NCBI RefSeq assembly: GCF_002091475.1 | Contig: NZ_BCTR01000007.1 | Span: 1-64,000, forward strand | DNA: 64,000 nucleotides | DNA from: Sphingomonas azotifigens NBRC 15497 | Lineage (GTDB): Bacteria > Pseudomonadota > Alphaproteobacteria > Sphingomonadales > Sphingomonadaceae | Reading direction: 5' to 3' | In this document: in pieces, positions 17,287-24,958 of the stretch | How the letters are laid out: each line of letters starts with the position of its first letter | Numbering within the stretch: the first letter of the stretch is position 1 | Position numbers and translations under genes: made by a program | Notes under the pieces: model-generated | What the model was told of the DNA's origin: nothing | What the model saw: the letters and a program-made list of their open reading frames with translations, nothing else | Databases searched by the model: none

Positions 17287-17832
17287 TCAGGCGACCGCGA
17301 CGCGCACCGAACGGCGGCGACGCAGCGATGCACCGGCCATGCCGACGCCCGCGATCATCATGCCCCAAGTGGCCGGTTCCGGCACCGCGTCGAAGCTGAA
17401 GCTAGACGAGAACGTCGCCGGGCTCTTGGCGGTGTTTTTCGCCCACACGCCGATGTCATACCAGCCGCCCTTCTTGACGGTGAAGTCGAACAGATGGCCG
17501 GCGGGCGGGTTGATCTCCGTAGCGCTGCCGAACGTCAGCTTGTTGAAGCCGATGCCCGGACCACCCGGGGTGAGGCTGATGTAAAACGTGCCAGCCTGCG
17601 GCAGCAGGATCTGGAACACGGTCGAAGCCGTACCCGGCTTCGCCACCGTTCCGGCCGCGACCGGGGTGCTGCCGAAATTGCCAGCGGTGCCGTCGAACGA
17701 GCAGCTTTCCACCGGGGCCTTCGGCTTGGCCGGCGTGCTCTTGCACACGATCGACGCAGCCTGCGCGCTACCCACCATGGTGAACGCGCCAGCGGCCACG
17801 GCCGCCGTCATCAGATACTTAAACTTGGTCAT
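17287..17832 (-). CDS. PEP-CTERM sorting-signal exoprotein
   Basis: The 181-aa secreted protein has a Sec signal peptide (about 1-26, ending GSAQAAS) and two Cys near residues 30 and 44. The C-terminal tripartite PEP-CTERM signal is VPEPATWGMMIAGVGMAG followed by RRRR. Such proteins are processed by exosortase and displayed on the surface or in EPS. I choose ATG at 17832 because GGAGGT lies 6 nt upstream; a GTG two codons earlier is less likely. The body resembles the pre-peptidase-type beta-sandwich proteins common among sphingomonad PEP-CTERM exoproteins. Confidence 0.85.
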   Translation of the reverse strand: MTKFKYLMTAAVAAGAFTMVGSAQAASIVCKSTPAKPKAPVESCSFDGTAGNFGSTPVAAGTVAKPGTASTVFQILLPQAGTFYISLTPGGPGIGFNKLTFGSATEINPPAGHLFDFTVKKGGWYDIGVWAKNTAKSPATFSSSFSFDAVPEPATWGMMIAGVGMAGASLRRRRSVRVAVA

Positions 17833-18112
17833 ACACACACCTCCCTAACGCTAATCCCAGCCGACGGGAGCCGCCCCTTATGAAAGCGGGCGAGTACGTC
17901 TTGTCCCCATACGTGCTGTCCACATTTCTATAGACGAGGCCGAAGGATTCGCCATGTATTAGCTTGCAATCGATGGCGCGTGCAAAAATACAATTATATC
18001 AGATGCTTATAAGGTCCATTTCGGAGTTAACTATGGTCTGGTGCCCTGAAATGACACAGAAACATTCTGCACCGCAGCGAACTTGCCGCATTAACGCAGA
18101 ATAAAAATACCT
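17833..18112. other. AT-richer intergenic region upstream of the PEP-CTERM gene
   Basis: About 280 bp carry the PEP-CTERM promoter region. A TCTATAGA-like box at about 17928-17935 and the stretch AAAAATACAATTATATCAGATGCTTATAAGG-like DNA (broadly 17984-18013) are clearly AT-rich. No gene is apparent. Confidence 0.45.
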
Positions 18113-18538
18113 TCACAAACGTGCATTTACAGAAATCGGCGCGGGTGCATCGATGCCGGAGAGGCCGCCGCAGGCGCTGTAGGTGGTGCTGCGGCTGCCG
18201 GTCAGTCGTTGTGCTTCCGCAGCAATTGCCGCCATGATCTCGGAGGACAATTCGATCTGTCGCGAAAGTATCCGCGAGTTGACGATCGACGCGTCGCGCA
18301 ACGCCTGGCTCGCGTCGCTAAGTGTTTCCCGAGAATCCGCGTCGAGCGTTTCGAGCCAGTCTTCCGGATTTTCGCGCTTGAGGCGAGCCACCTCGGCCTC
18401 GATCCGGCCGGCCAGGCGGAGCTTGGCATTGGCGATCTCCCCCAGCTCCGGGATGTAGGGCGTGCGCACGAGGCGCTCGCTCTCTTCCTCCATCAGAGCG
18501 GTGAGGGACACCATCGCGTCGACGAGTTGCGTGATCAT
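18113..18538 (-). CDS. FlgN-like flagellar export chaperone
   Basis: The 141-aa helical protein fits FlgN, the cytoplasmic chaperone for hook-filament junction proteins. It has an N-terminal amphipathic helix (VDAMVSLTALMEEESERLVR), a second helix with ANAKLRLAGRIEAEVARLKRENPEDW, and a long C-terminal helix. It overlaps the rod-binding gene by 4 bp and is the last gene of the flgI unit. Sequence conservation in FlgN is low, so the call rests on context and helical pattern. Confidence 0.7.
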   Translation of the reverse strand: MITQLVDAMVSLTALMEEESERLVRTPYIPELGEIANAKLRLAGRIEAEVARLKRENPEDWLETLDADSRETLSDASQALRDASIVNSRILSRQIELSSEIMAAIAAEAQRLTGSRSTTYSACGGLSGIDAPAPISVNARL

Positions 18539-18843
18539 TGCTGTCCTTGCTGAAGCTTGAGGATCTGGTCGAGTACATGCGGCGCCAGGCCGATACCGCC
18601 GCGGCGCGCCATTTCGGTGCCGAGCTTTTCGGCAAGCACGCCGCGGAAAATCTCTTCGCCGCTGCCGCCGCTGAACTCTTCGCCCTGCTCGACGCTCTGC
18701 AGCATGAGCGAGGTCATCTGGCCCAGGAACACGCTTTCGAATTCCTGCGCCGTCTTGGCGTTCTTCGGATCGACCTTGGGCAGCGGCTTGGCCGGCGTGG
18801 CGGCCGAAGCCGTGGCGGGCAGGGGGGAGATGTCGGCCATCAC
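18535..18843 (-). CDS. Rod-binding protein (FlgJ N-terminal domain only)
   Basis: The 102-aa protein corresponds to the rod-capping domain of FlgJ, with AQEFESVFLGQMTSLMLQSV and EEIFRGVLAEKLGTEMARRGGIGLA. The peptidoglycan hydrolase half of enterobacterial FlgJ is absent, as in many alphaproteobacteria. It scaffolds rod assembly in the periplasm. It overlaps both flgI and the flgN-like gene by 4 bp, which indicates translational coupling. Confidence 0.9.
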   Translation of the reverse strand: MMADISPLPATASAATPAKPLPKVDPKNAKTAQEFESVFLGQMTSLMLQSVEQGEEFSGGSGEEIFRGVLAEKLGTEMARRGGIGLAPHVLDQILKLQQGQQ

Positions 18844-19943
18844 TGCACCTCGATTTCGGCCTGGAGGGCGCCAGCGGTCTTGATCGCCTGGAGGATGGTG
18901 ATCAGGTCGCGCGGCGAGACGCCGAGGGTGTTGAGCCCGCTCACCAGCGCCTTGAGCGAGGAGCCGTTGATCACTGCCAGGCTGGCGCCATTGCCGTCGT
19001 TCACCTGCACCTGGGTGCGCGGCACCACCGTCGTCTGTCCCTGCGAGAAGGGCGCCGGCTGCGACACCTGCGGCGCCTCGGTGACCGAGATGGTGAGGCC
19101 GCCCTGTGCGATCGCGACCGGCGTGATGCGGACGTCGCTGTTCATGACCACCGTGCCCGAGGCTTCGTTGATCACGACCTTGGCCGGCTGGTCCACCTTC
19201 ACCTCGAGGTCGCCGACCTGGGTGACGAGATCGATCACCGATCCGGCGAACTGGCTCGACGGGCGAACCTCGACGGTCGCCGGATCGAGCATCTGCGCGG
19301 CACCCGGGAAGCGGCCGTTGATCGCCTTGGCGATGCGGTCCGCGGTCGAGAAATCGGGGTTCTTCAGCGCGAGTTTCAGGCTGTTCGCCGAGCGCAATTG
19401 GTACGGCACCTCACGCTCGACGATCGCGCCGCCGGCGATCCGGGCCGAGGTGGTGACGCCGCGGCTGACGCTGGCGGCCGCGCCCTGGCCCTTGAAGCCG
19501 GAGACCGCGACGGGCCCTTGCGCTACCGCATAGATCTCGCCGTCCAGCGCGCGCAGCGACGAGGCGATCAGCGTGCCGCCCTGCAGGCTGGTGGCGTCGC
19601 CGAGCGCGGAGACCTGGACGTCGATCCGCGAGCCCGAGCGCGAGAAGGGCGGCATCGTCGCGGTGATCGAGACGGCGGCGACATTCTGGGTGCGCATCTG
19701 GGTGCCGCGGATGTTAACGCCCATCCGCTCGAGCATCGACTGCATCGATTCCTCGGTGAAGGGGGCGTTGCGGATACGGTCGCCAGTGCCGGCGAGACCG
19801 ACCACCAGGCCATAGCCAACCAGCTGGTTTTCGCGGACATTCTCGACGTCGACGATGTCCTTGATCCGGGTCTGGGCCATCGCCTGGGGCGCGCCGACAA
19901 GGGCCAGCGCGAACGCCAGGAACGATGCGGAGAGACGATACAT
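18840..19943 (-). CDS. flgI: Flagellar P-ring protein FlgI
   Basis: FlgI forms the periplasmic P ring around the rod. The 367-aa precursor begins with a Sec signal (MYRLSASFLAFALALVGAPQAMAQ). The classic start of the mature protein, RIKDIVDVENVRENQLVGYGLVVGLAGTGD, follows and ends around residue 54. The C-terminal ALVSGLNTLGVSPRDLITILQAIKTAGALQAEIEV is fully conserved. It heads flgI - rod-binding - flgN and has its own TCCTATAAG element 39 bp upstream. Confidence 0.97.
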   Translation of the reverse strand: MYRLSASFLAFALALVGAPQAMAQTRIKDIVDVENVRENQLVGYGLVVGLAGTGDRIRNAPFTEESMQSMLERMGVNIRGTQMRTQNVAAVSITATMPPFSRSGSRIDVQVSALGDATSLQGGTLIASSLRALDGEIYAVAQGPVAVSGFKGQGAAASVSRGVTTSARIAGGAIVEREVPYQLRSANSLKLALKNPDFSTADRIAKAINGRFPGAAQMLDPATVEVRPSSQFAGSVIDLVTQVGDLEVKVDQPAKVVINEASGTVVMNSDVRITPVAIAQGGLTISVTEAPQVSQPAPFSQGQTTVVPRTQVQVNDGNGASLAVINGSSLKALVSGLNTLGVSPRDLITILQAIKTAGALQAEIEVQ

Positions 19944-19981
19944 AAACCTCTCGGGCCAAGTGGAAAATTAACGCTACTCGT

Positions 19982-19990
19982 CTTATAGGA
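19982..19990 (-). promoter_or_regulatory. TCCTATAAG element upstream of flgI
   Basis: On the minus strand this reads CTCTTCCTATAAGACG, about 39 bp before the flgI ATG. It is a member of the shared motility element family. fliX starts 38 bp away on the other strand. Confidence 0.5.
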
Positions 19991-20027
19991 AGAGGAGAGC
20001 CAACAAGGCTCGCGAGGGTCCGATTTC

Positions 20028-20444
20028 GTGCGCATTGATAGCCTGTCACCGATGATGGCACGCAACCTGCTGGCGGCGTTGCCCAAATCTGTGTCCGGCC
20101 TGAGCAACCAGCCCGAACAGGCACCCCAGGCCACCCCGCAGGCGTTTGCGACGCCGGGCACGGTCGTGCCGGCCAGCGTGCAGATGCTCGTCGCGATCGC
20201 GGTCAACAATCCGGTCGCCGAACGCCGCCGCAAGATGGCGCGCGACGCCGAACGCGGGATCGACGCGTTGGACCGGCTGCACAAGGAACTGCTGGCGGGC
20301 ACGCCCAATGTCGCGCGGCTGCGCGAGATCGCACGCTTCTCGCAGGCCGCGCCGATGCCCGAAGACCCGACGCTCGCCCAACTGATGCGCGAAATCGATC
20401 TGCGCGTTCGCGTAGAACTGGCCAAGTTCGACGTCGAGGTCTGA
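20028..20444 (+). CDS. fliX: Flagellar assembly regulator FliX
   Basis: In Caulobacter FliX couples flagellar assembly to transcription by controlling FlbD. The 138-aa protein starts with GTG at 20028 after GAGGG. It keeps the C-terminal FliX signature: GIDALDRLHKELLAG (about 82-96), DPTLAQLMREIDLRVRVELAKF (about 112-133). It is divergent from flgI, the same arrangement as in Caulobacter. An intact FliX next to an FlbD with damaged sigma54 motifs suggests that the FliX-FlbD pair is still used, perhaps in another way. Confidence 0.9.
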   Translation: MRIDSLSPMMARNLLAALPKSVSGLSNQPEQAPQATPQAFATPGTVVPASVQMLVAIAVNNPVAERRRKMARDAERGIDALDRLHKELLAGTPNVARLREIARFSQAAPMPEDPTLAQLMREIDLRVRVELAKFDVEV

Positions 20445-20470
20445 GCACGGCGTTGCGTGCCGGCCGCAAG

Positions 20471-20494
20471 ATATATTCCCATTTATGAATATAT
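20471..20494. promoter_or_regulatory. AT-rich palindrome upstream of the esterase gene
   Basis: ATATATTC (20471-20478) and GAATATAT (20487-20494) form a perfect 8-bp inverted repeat with an 8-nt gap in the fliX-esterase intergenic region. It could be an operator about 100 bp before the esterase start. Confidence 0.4.
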
Positions 20495-20595
20495 ATGCTT
20501 TCCGTGTTTGGGGACCAATAGAGGCGTTCTCCAAATAGACTGCTTTCTCGACTCGGCGAACATGGTTAATGTCGCGCGAAAAGAGAGGGGCTGTC

Positions 20596-21612
20596 ATGAA
20601 GAAGCTGATCGGCTGGCTTGCCGCGTTTGCCTTGTTTGCGACGCCATCGGCATGGGCGTCGAACGGCAGCTATTCGGGTCTGTATGTCTTTGGCGACAGT
20701 CTCGTCGATTCCGGCAATGCCTATTTCGGCACCGGGGGCGCGGAGGCCAGCCCGGCCAACGGCTATTTTCTCGGCCGCTTTTCGAACGGCTTCAACTTTG
20801 CCGATTATCTGAGCCTGATGATCACCCACGCCCCGGCGACGCCGCTGGCGGCGGGCGGGCTGAACGTGGCGGTAGGCGGCGCCACGGCGCAATATGTGCC
20901 AGGCGAGATTTCCCCGAGCTTCCTCGGGCAACTCAAGCTGTACAGCGACAATGTCGGCCTTCCGATCGACAGCAATGCGCTGGTGCTTCTCACCTTCGGC
21001 GGCAACGACGTTCGGGATACGATCCTGACCGGCGGCAACATCGATTTCGCCCCGGCGCTGACGGACTTCGTCAAAGGCGTGAACGCGCTGTACCTGGCGG
21101 GGGCGCGCAACTTCCTGATCGTGGGAGCGCCGGATATCGGGTTGTTGCCGGAGTCCATCGCCACAGCCGGCGGCATCGCTGGCCGCCTGGACGACCTGAC
21201 GCTGCGCTCGCAGCAGATCAGCGCGGGGCTGGGCACGATCACCGCGGGGCTCGCCAGCGTGCCCGGAGTAGAGGCCAAGTATTTCGACCTGTTCGGGTAC
21301 GAGCATGATCTGCTGGCGAACCCGACGGCCTATGGCCTGCCGGCGACGCTCAACACGTCGATCCCGTGCCAGACTCCGGGGACCGGCGTGCCGCAGGTCG
21401 TGCAGTGCGCCAATTCGCTCTACTTCGATGGCATCCACCCGACCACCCAGGTGCACAAGGCGATCGCGACGGCGATCGCCGGCCAGCTGGGCATCAGCGC
21501 GGTGCCGGAAGGACAGGTCTGGGTGTTGCTGATCCTCGGTTTTGGCGGCGCCGGTGCCGCGCTGCGCCGGCGTCGGGCGCTCGCGGCGCGTCTGCTGCTT
21601 CCGGTGGCCTGA
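20596..21612 (+). CDS. Secreted GDSL (SGNH) esterase/lipase with degenerate PEP-CTERM tail
   Basis: The 338-aa protein has a Sec signal peptide (about 1-21). The SGNH block I is YVFGDSLVDSGN (nucleophile Ser near residue 34), block III is LTFGGNDVRDT, and block V is YFDGIHPTTQVH with catalytic Asp and His. It should hydrolyse esters or lipids outside the cytoplasm. The C-terminus VPEGQVWVLLILGFGGAGAALRRRR has the shape of a PEP-CTERM signal, but the PEP proline is replaced (VPEGQVW). The start is ATG at 20596, after GAGAGGGG. Confidence 0.88.
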   Translation: MKKLIGWLAAFALFATPSAWASNGSYSGLYVFGDSLVDSGNAYFGTGGAEASPANGYFLGRFSNGFNFADYLSLMITHAPATPLAAGGLNVAVGGATAQYVPGEISPSFLGQLKLYSDNVGLPIDSNALVLLTFGGNDVRDTILTGGNIDFAPALTDFVKGVNALYLAGARNFLIVGAPDIGLLPESIATAGGIAGRLDDLTLRSQQISAGLGTITAGLASVPGVEAKYFDLFGYEHDLLANPTAYGLPATLNTSIPCQTPGTGVPQVVQCANSLYFDGIHPTTQVHKAIATAIAGQLGISAVPEGQVWVLLILGFGGAGAALRRRRALAARLLLPVA

Positions 21613-21633
21613 AAGGGCGGGGAAGAGCGCGGC

Positions 21634-22290
21634 TCAGGAGGCGGGCTGCACCTCGGCCAGCCATGTCGCGAGCTCGGCATAGGGGATCATGTCGATAAAG
21701 GCGACGCCGGCGGCTTCGCCGTCGCTCCATCGGATGCTGCAGCTGCGCGGCTTCAGGCCGGGGATCACCAGGGTCATCACGCGGTCGAGGTCGGGCTGGT
21801 TCGACAACCGGAGCCGTGCGCCGCTTTGCGAGAGATTCTCCATCAGTACGATGTGCGACACGCTGTTGCAGACAAGCCGGGCGGTGGTGGTGATGTGGAA
21901 GCGCGGCGCGCGCGGCACGGCGCGACGAAGGCGCGCGGCGGGCGAGCTGCCCTTGGCGGTGGCCAGCACTTCCTCGACATCGATGGGAGCGGTGAACTGC
22001 ACGCCGGCGCGGCCGGCGCTGGTCCACATGATCGCGCCTTCGAGCAACTGGCCGCAGCGCAGCTCGACCGCGATGCGATCGCCTTCGCGCAAGGGGAAGG
22101 GCGTCTCGAGCATCATGCCGGTCGCCGAGATGTTGCGGACCCGGCACAGCTGCTCGCCGGCGCCCGCGCGCACCAGCTTGCCGACCATCAGCGTCGTCAT
22201 CGTGCGCGGGGCGCGCGTGGCCCATGCGCCGTCGTCGCCGTGCTGGTCGTCCATCTGATGTTCGGCTGCGCCCACGGCGTCGATCTCCAC
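21634..22290 (-). CDS. Tandem PilZ-domain protein
   Basis: PilZ domains bind cyclic di-GMP, and in flagellar loci they often act as motility brakes. The 218-aa protein has two PilZ-like units. The first (about 25-105) has RVRNISATGMMLETPFPLREGDRI. The second (about 118-210) has RRAVPRAPRFHI followed by MENLSQSGARLRL, closer to the RxxxR...NxSxxG binding consensus. The start is uncertain: GTG at 22290 or ATG at 22254. It has its own TCCTATAAT element and follows the motA-to-fliL operon on the same strand. Confidence 0.8.
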   Translation of the reverse strand: MEIDAVGAAEHQMDDQHGDDGAWATRAPRTMTTLMVGKLVRAGAGEQLCRVRNISATGMMLETPFPLREGDRIAVELRCGQLLEGAIMWTSAGRAGVQFTAPIDVEEVLATAKGSSPAARLRRAVPRAPRFHITTTARLVCNSVSHIVLMENLSQSGARLRLSNQPDLDRVMTLVIPGLKPRSCSIRWSDGEAAGVAFIDMIPYAELATWLAEVQPAS

Positions 22291-22322
22291 GCTGGCCCGC
22301 GTACTTGCGTGCCTATACCGCC

Positions 22323-22331
22323 ATTATAGGA
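22323..22331 (-). promoter_or_regulatory. TCCTATAAT element upstream of the PilZ gene
   Basis: On the minus strand this reads TTCATCCTATAATGGCGG, 33 bp before the GTG at 22290. It is identical to the elements before fliK and motA over 11 bp. Confidence 0.55.
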
Positions 22332-22404
22332 TGAACAGCCGTTCAGCTTCGGGCAGAAATATTCCAGAATTGGAAAAGACGGCGCGTGCCGATTTCGGCT
22401 GCGG

Positions 22405-22851
22405 TCAGGCCGGATTGGCGGCGGTGACGGCCACCTTGCGCACCACCTTCGCGCCGAACGCTTCGGTCGCGGCGCCATCGACCAGCTTGCGGAAGCCTTC
22501 CAGGTCCGGCAGCATCCCGTCCGGCCCTGCCGCCATCGGCGTGCGATAGGTGCGCATGTTGATGGCATGGAGCAGCAGCGGCATGCGCTGGGAGACGAAC
22601 TCCGCCTTGGCCTCATCGACCTGGAGCTGTACCTCCATCGACGCGTAGCCGGCCAGCTTGCCGTCGGCGAAGACGAGCGGCACCAGCACCTTGCCGGTGG
22701 GCACGAACTTGGCAGGTTCTTCCTTTTCGACCTTGGCTTCCTGCGCCGGCGCGCCGCCGATGCCCAGCATCTTTATCATCGCATAGGCGGTACCGCCGCC
22801 GGCGGCGAGGCCGCCGAGCAGCGCGACGATCAGGACGAGCATCTTCTTCAC
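22405..22851 (-). CDS. fliL: Flagellar basal body-associated protein FliL
   Basis: FliL is a single-pass inner-membrane protein that surrounds and stabilises stator units. The 148-aa protein starts at GTG 22851 (MKKMLVLIVALLGGLAAGGGTAY), 10 bp after motB, with GAAGGGCC upstream. The membrane segment is at about 3-25, and the periplasmic FliL domain shows VFADGKLAGYASMEVQLQV and a C-terminal FGAKVVRKVAVT. It is the last gene of the chemotaxis operon. Confidence 0.88.
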   Translation of the reverse strand: MKKMLVLIVALLGGLAAGGGTAYAMIKMLGIGGAPAQEAKVEKEEPAKFVPTGKVLVPLVFADGKLAGYASMEVQLQVDEAKAEFVSQRMPLLLHAINMRTYRTPMAAGPDGMLPDLEGFRKLVDGAATEAFGAKVVRKVAVTAANPA

Positions 22852-22861
22852 GGCAGGCCCT

Positions 22862-23707
22862 TCAGAATTTGAAGCTGGAATCGCTCGGCAGCGCCGAGGT
22901 CTGGCCCTTGAGCACGATGCTGATGCGCCGGTTTTCGGCGCGCGAAGGCTGGTCCGGATAGACCGGCTGGGTGGCACCCATCGCCACCACCTCGGCGAAG
23001 CGGTCCGGCGTCACCCCGCCGGCGATCAGCGCCGAGCGGGCGGCGAGGGCGCGCTGGCCGGAAAGCTCCCAATTGGCGTCGCTCTGGCCGCCGGCGCCAT
23101 CGGTATGCCCCTCGATCGCGATCTGCGCGCCGACGGTGGCGATCTTCTTCGCGATCTTGGCGAGCAGCATCCGCGCATAGGGGTTGAGCTCGGCAGTGTT
23201 CGACTTGAACATCGGCTGCTGGTCGGTGTCCATCAGCGTGATGCGGACGCCGTCGCGTTCCTGCTTGACGTCGGTGTTCTTCTTGCCCTGCGCCTGCGGC
23301 GTCGCTTCCAGCGCCACCATCAGTTCGGAGGCCATCACGCGCATCGTCGCCGGCACGTCGGCGGTGCCGCCGCGCGCCGAGCCGCTGGTCGAGACCTCGA
23401 AGGTCGGTTGGCCCTTGGCCGCGCTGGGATCGGCTTCGGCGCGGCGGGTGGGGCCGCCTGCGCCCGGTGCGGTGTTGCTCACCGGCGTCGAGGGCGCGCT
23501 GTCGGCGATGGTCGGGGAGAAATATTTGGCGAGGCCCTTGAGCCGGTCCTTGTCAGGATTGGCGAGCAACCAGAGCAGCATGAAGAAGGCCATCATCGCG
23601 GTCACGAAGTCGGCATAGGCCACCTTCCACGCGCCGCCGTGATGGCCGCCCGCGACCTTCTTGACCTTCTTGACGATGATCGGCCGAACGTCCCCCCCGC
23701 GCGCCAT
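22862..23707 (-). CDS. motB: Flagellar stator protein MotB
   Basis: MotB anchors the stator to peptidoglycan and carries the proton-binding Asp. The 281-aa protein has a basic cytoplasmic N-terminus and the membrane helix YADFVTAMMAFFMLLWLLAN with the essential Asp33. A Pro/Ser/Thr-rich plug and linker region follows. The OmpA-like peptidoglycan-binding domain is at about 165-270 (IEGHTDGAGG, NWELSGQRALAARS). motA is the first gene of the same operon 7 kb upstream, so the two stator genes bracket the che genes. Confidence 0.95.
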   Translation of the reverse strand: MARGGDVRPIIVKKVKKVAGGHHGGAWKVAYADFVTAMMAFFMLLWLLANPDKDRLKGLAKYFSPTIADSAPSTPVSNTAPGAGGPTRRAEADPSAAKGQPTFEVSTSGSARGGTADVPATMRVMASELMVALEATPQAQGKKNTDVKQERDGVRITLMDTDQQPMFKSNTAELNPYARMLLAKIAKKIATVGAQIAIEGHTDGAGGQSDANWELSGQRALAARSALIAGGVTPDRFAEVVAMGATQPVYPDQPSRAENRRISIVLKGQTSALPSDSSFKF

Positions 23708-23708
23708 G

Positions 23709-24041
23709 TTACTGGCCCTTCAGCGCAGCGCGCAGGCGATCCTGGACGGCACCGAGACGGACATGGCTGATCGCCGCGAGCGAATCCTCGCCGCCCGCGA
23801 TCCGCTCCAGCAGGTTCACGCATTCATCGGCGTGCTGGATCAGGTAATCGAACGCCTGAAGCTGTTCGAGATAGTTGGCGGCGAAATGCTCGTCGCAGAC
23901 GAGCACTTCGGCCAGGCCTTCCAGCTTCTTGCTGATCTCGCGGATCTCGCCGGCCATGACGCTGTGCAGCACACCCGCGAAGGGATCGTAGCCAGGCAGG
24001 GGCTGGGCGTGGGATGGTTCCGACATGGGCAGACACGACAT
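23709..24041 (-). CDS. Uncharacterised 110-aa protein in the che operon
   Basis: I do not recognise this protein. It is 110 aa, mostly helical, with no membrane segment, and overlaps the cheD stop by one base (TGATG). It ends 2 bp before the motB ATG. The core reads LHSVMAGEIREISKKLEGLAEVLVCDEHFAANYLEQLQAFDYLIQHADECVNLL, positions about 25-77, with His and acidic residues that could form a helical bundle. Its fixed place suggests a role in CheY-P signalling or stator control, for instance a CheZ-like or adaptor function, but nothing in the sequence proves this. An internal ATG at 24026 is an alternative start. Confidence 0.7.
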   Translation of the reverse strand: MSCLPMSEPSHAQPLPGYDPFAGVLHSVMAGEIREISKKLEGLAEVLVCDEHFAANYLEQLQAFDYLIQHADECVNLLERIAGGEDSLAAISHVRLGAVQDRLRAALKGQ

Positions 24042-24565
24042 CAGAAAAGCTCCAATTCTCCGTCGGGGGCGGCAACAGGCAGGGGGGCGACTGGACGTTC
24101 CTGGACGCGCTCCGCCACTTTGGTGCAGCGGCTCTTGCCCTCGTGCGGCAGGAACTCGATCTTGCGGGCGAGCGTGCCGCCGAGATCGCAATGCGCGATC
24201 GCGATACCTTCGGTCTCCATGAACCGGCGGGCAAAGGCGCCGTTGGAAGCGCCGATGTTCCCGAGGCCGGAGATGATGTTGGCGCCACCATAAAGGTGAG
24301 CCTGCAACCGCGTGCGCACCGCGCCCTTGGCCATCATGCTGTTGATCAGCAGTTCCATCGCATGCACGCCATAGCGCGCCATGTCCGAACCCGACACTTT
24401 GTGGTCTGCGCCCGGCTCGCCGAGCAGGAAGTGGTTCATGCCTCCGATCTTGGCGACCGGGTCGTAGAGGCATGCGGCGACGCAGCTCCCGAGCAGGGTC
24501 GAAATCATGACATGGGGCTCCGCGATCACCGCGTTCTCGCCCTGTACGATGGAAACTCTGCGCAT
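24041..24565 (-). CDS. cheD: Chemoreceptor glutamine deamidase CheD
   Basis: CheD deamidates receptor glutamines and modulates adaptation. The 174-aa protein keeps the catalytic cysteine in STLLGSCVAACLYD (Cys28) and the His in GGMNHFLLGE (His45). It also has the YGVHAMELLINSMM and GGANI motifs and DLGGTLARKIEFLPHEG. Length is normal. It follows a cheY by one base and overlaps the small unknown gene. Confidence 0.94.
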   Translation of the reverse strand: MRRVSIVQGENAVIAEPHVMISTLLGSCVAACLYDPVAKIGGMNHFLLGEPGADHKVSGSDMARYGVHAMELLINSMMAKGAVRTRLQAHLYGGANIISGLGNIGASNGAFARRFMETEGIAIAHCDLGGTLARKIEFLPHEGKSRCTKVAERVQERPVAPLPVAAPDGELELF

Positions 24566-24566
24566 A

Positions 24567-24956
24567 TCAGGTCAGCTCGCCGAAGACTCGTTCGATCTTT
24601 TCCTTCAGCGCCGCCGGCGCGAAAGGCTTGACGACATAGTTGTTCACACCCAGCGCCGCCGCCTTCTGCACGACCTCGCGGTCGGACGAGCCGGTGAGCA
24701 TGATGAACACGGTCTTGCCGATCACCGGGTCGGCGCGAACCGCCTCCAGGAACTGCAGCCCGTCCATCTCGGGCATGTTGTAGTCGGAGATGACCAGGTG
24801 GACGCGATCGCTTTTGATCGCCGAGAGCGCCTCGGGCGCGCTGGCCTTATCGCGGACGTCCTTGAACCCCAGATCCTGCAGCGCACGACGGATCATCGCC
24901 CGCATACTGGTCTGATCATCAACGACCATCACCTTGATTTGTGATGCAGCGGGCAT
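24567..24956 (-). CDS. cheY: Single-domain response regulator CheY (second copy)
   Basis: The 129-aa receiver has the acidic pair VVDDQTSMRAM, the phosphoacceptor Asp in VISDYNMPEMDGLQFL (near residue 58), MLTGSSD with the conserved Thr/Ser, and YVVKPF with the Lys. It has no output domain, so it should act by binding the motor switch or as a phosphate sink. It is one of two CheY proteins in this operon. Confidence 0.93.
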   Translation of the reverse strand: MPAASQIKVMVVDDQTSMRAMIRRALQDLGFKDVRDKASAPEALSAIKSDRVHLVISDYNMPEMDGLQFLEAVRADPVIGKTVFIMLTGSSDREVVQKAAALGVNNYVVKPFAPAALKEKIERVFGELT

Positions 24957-24958
24957 TG

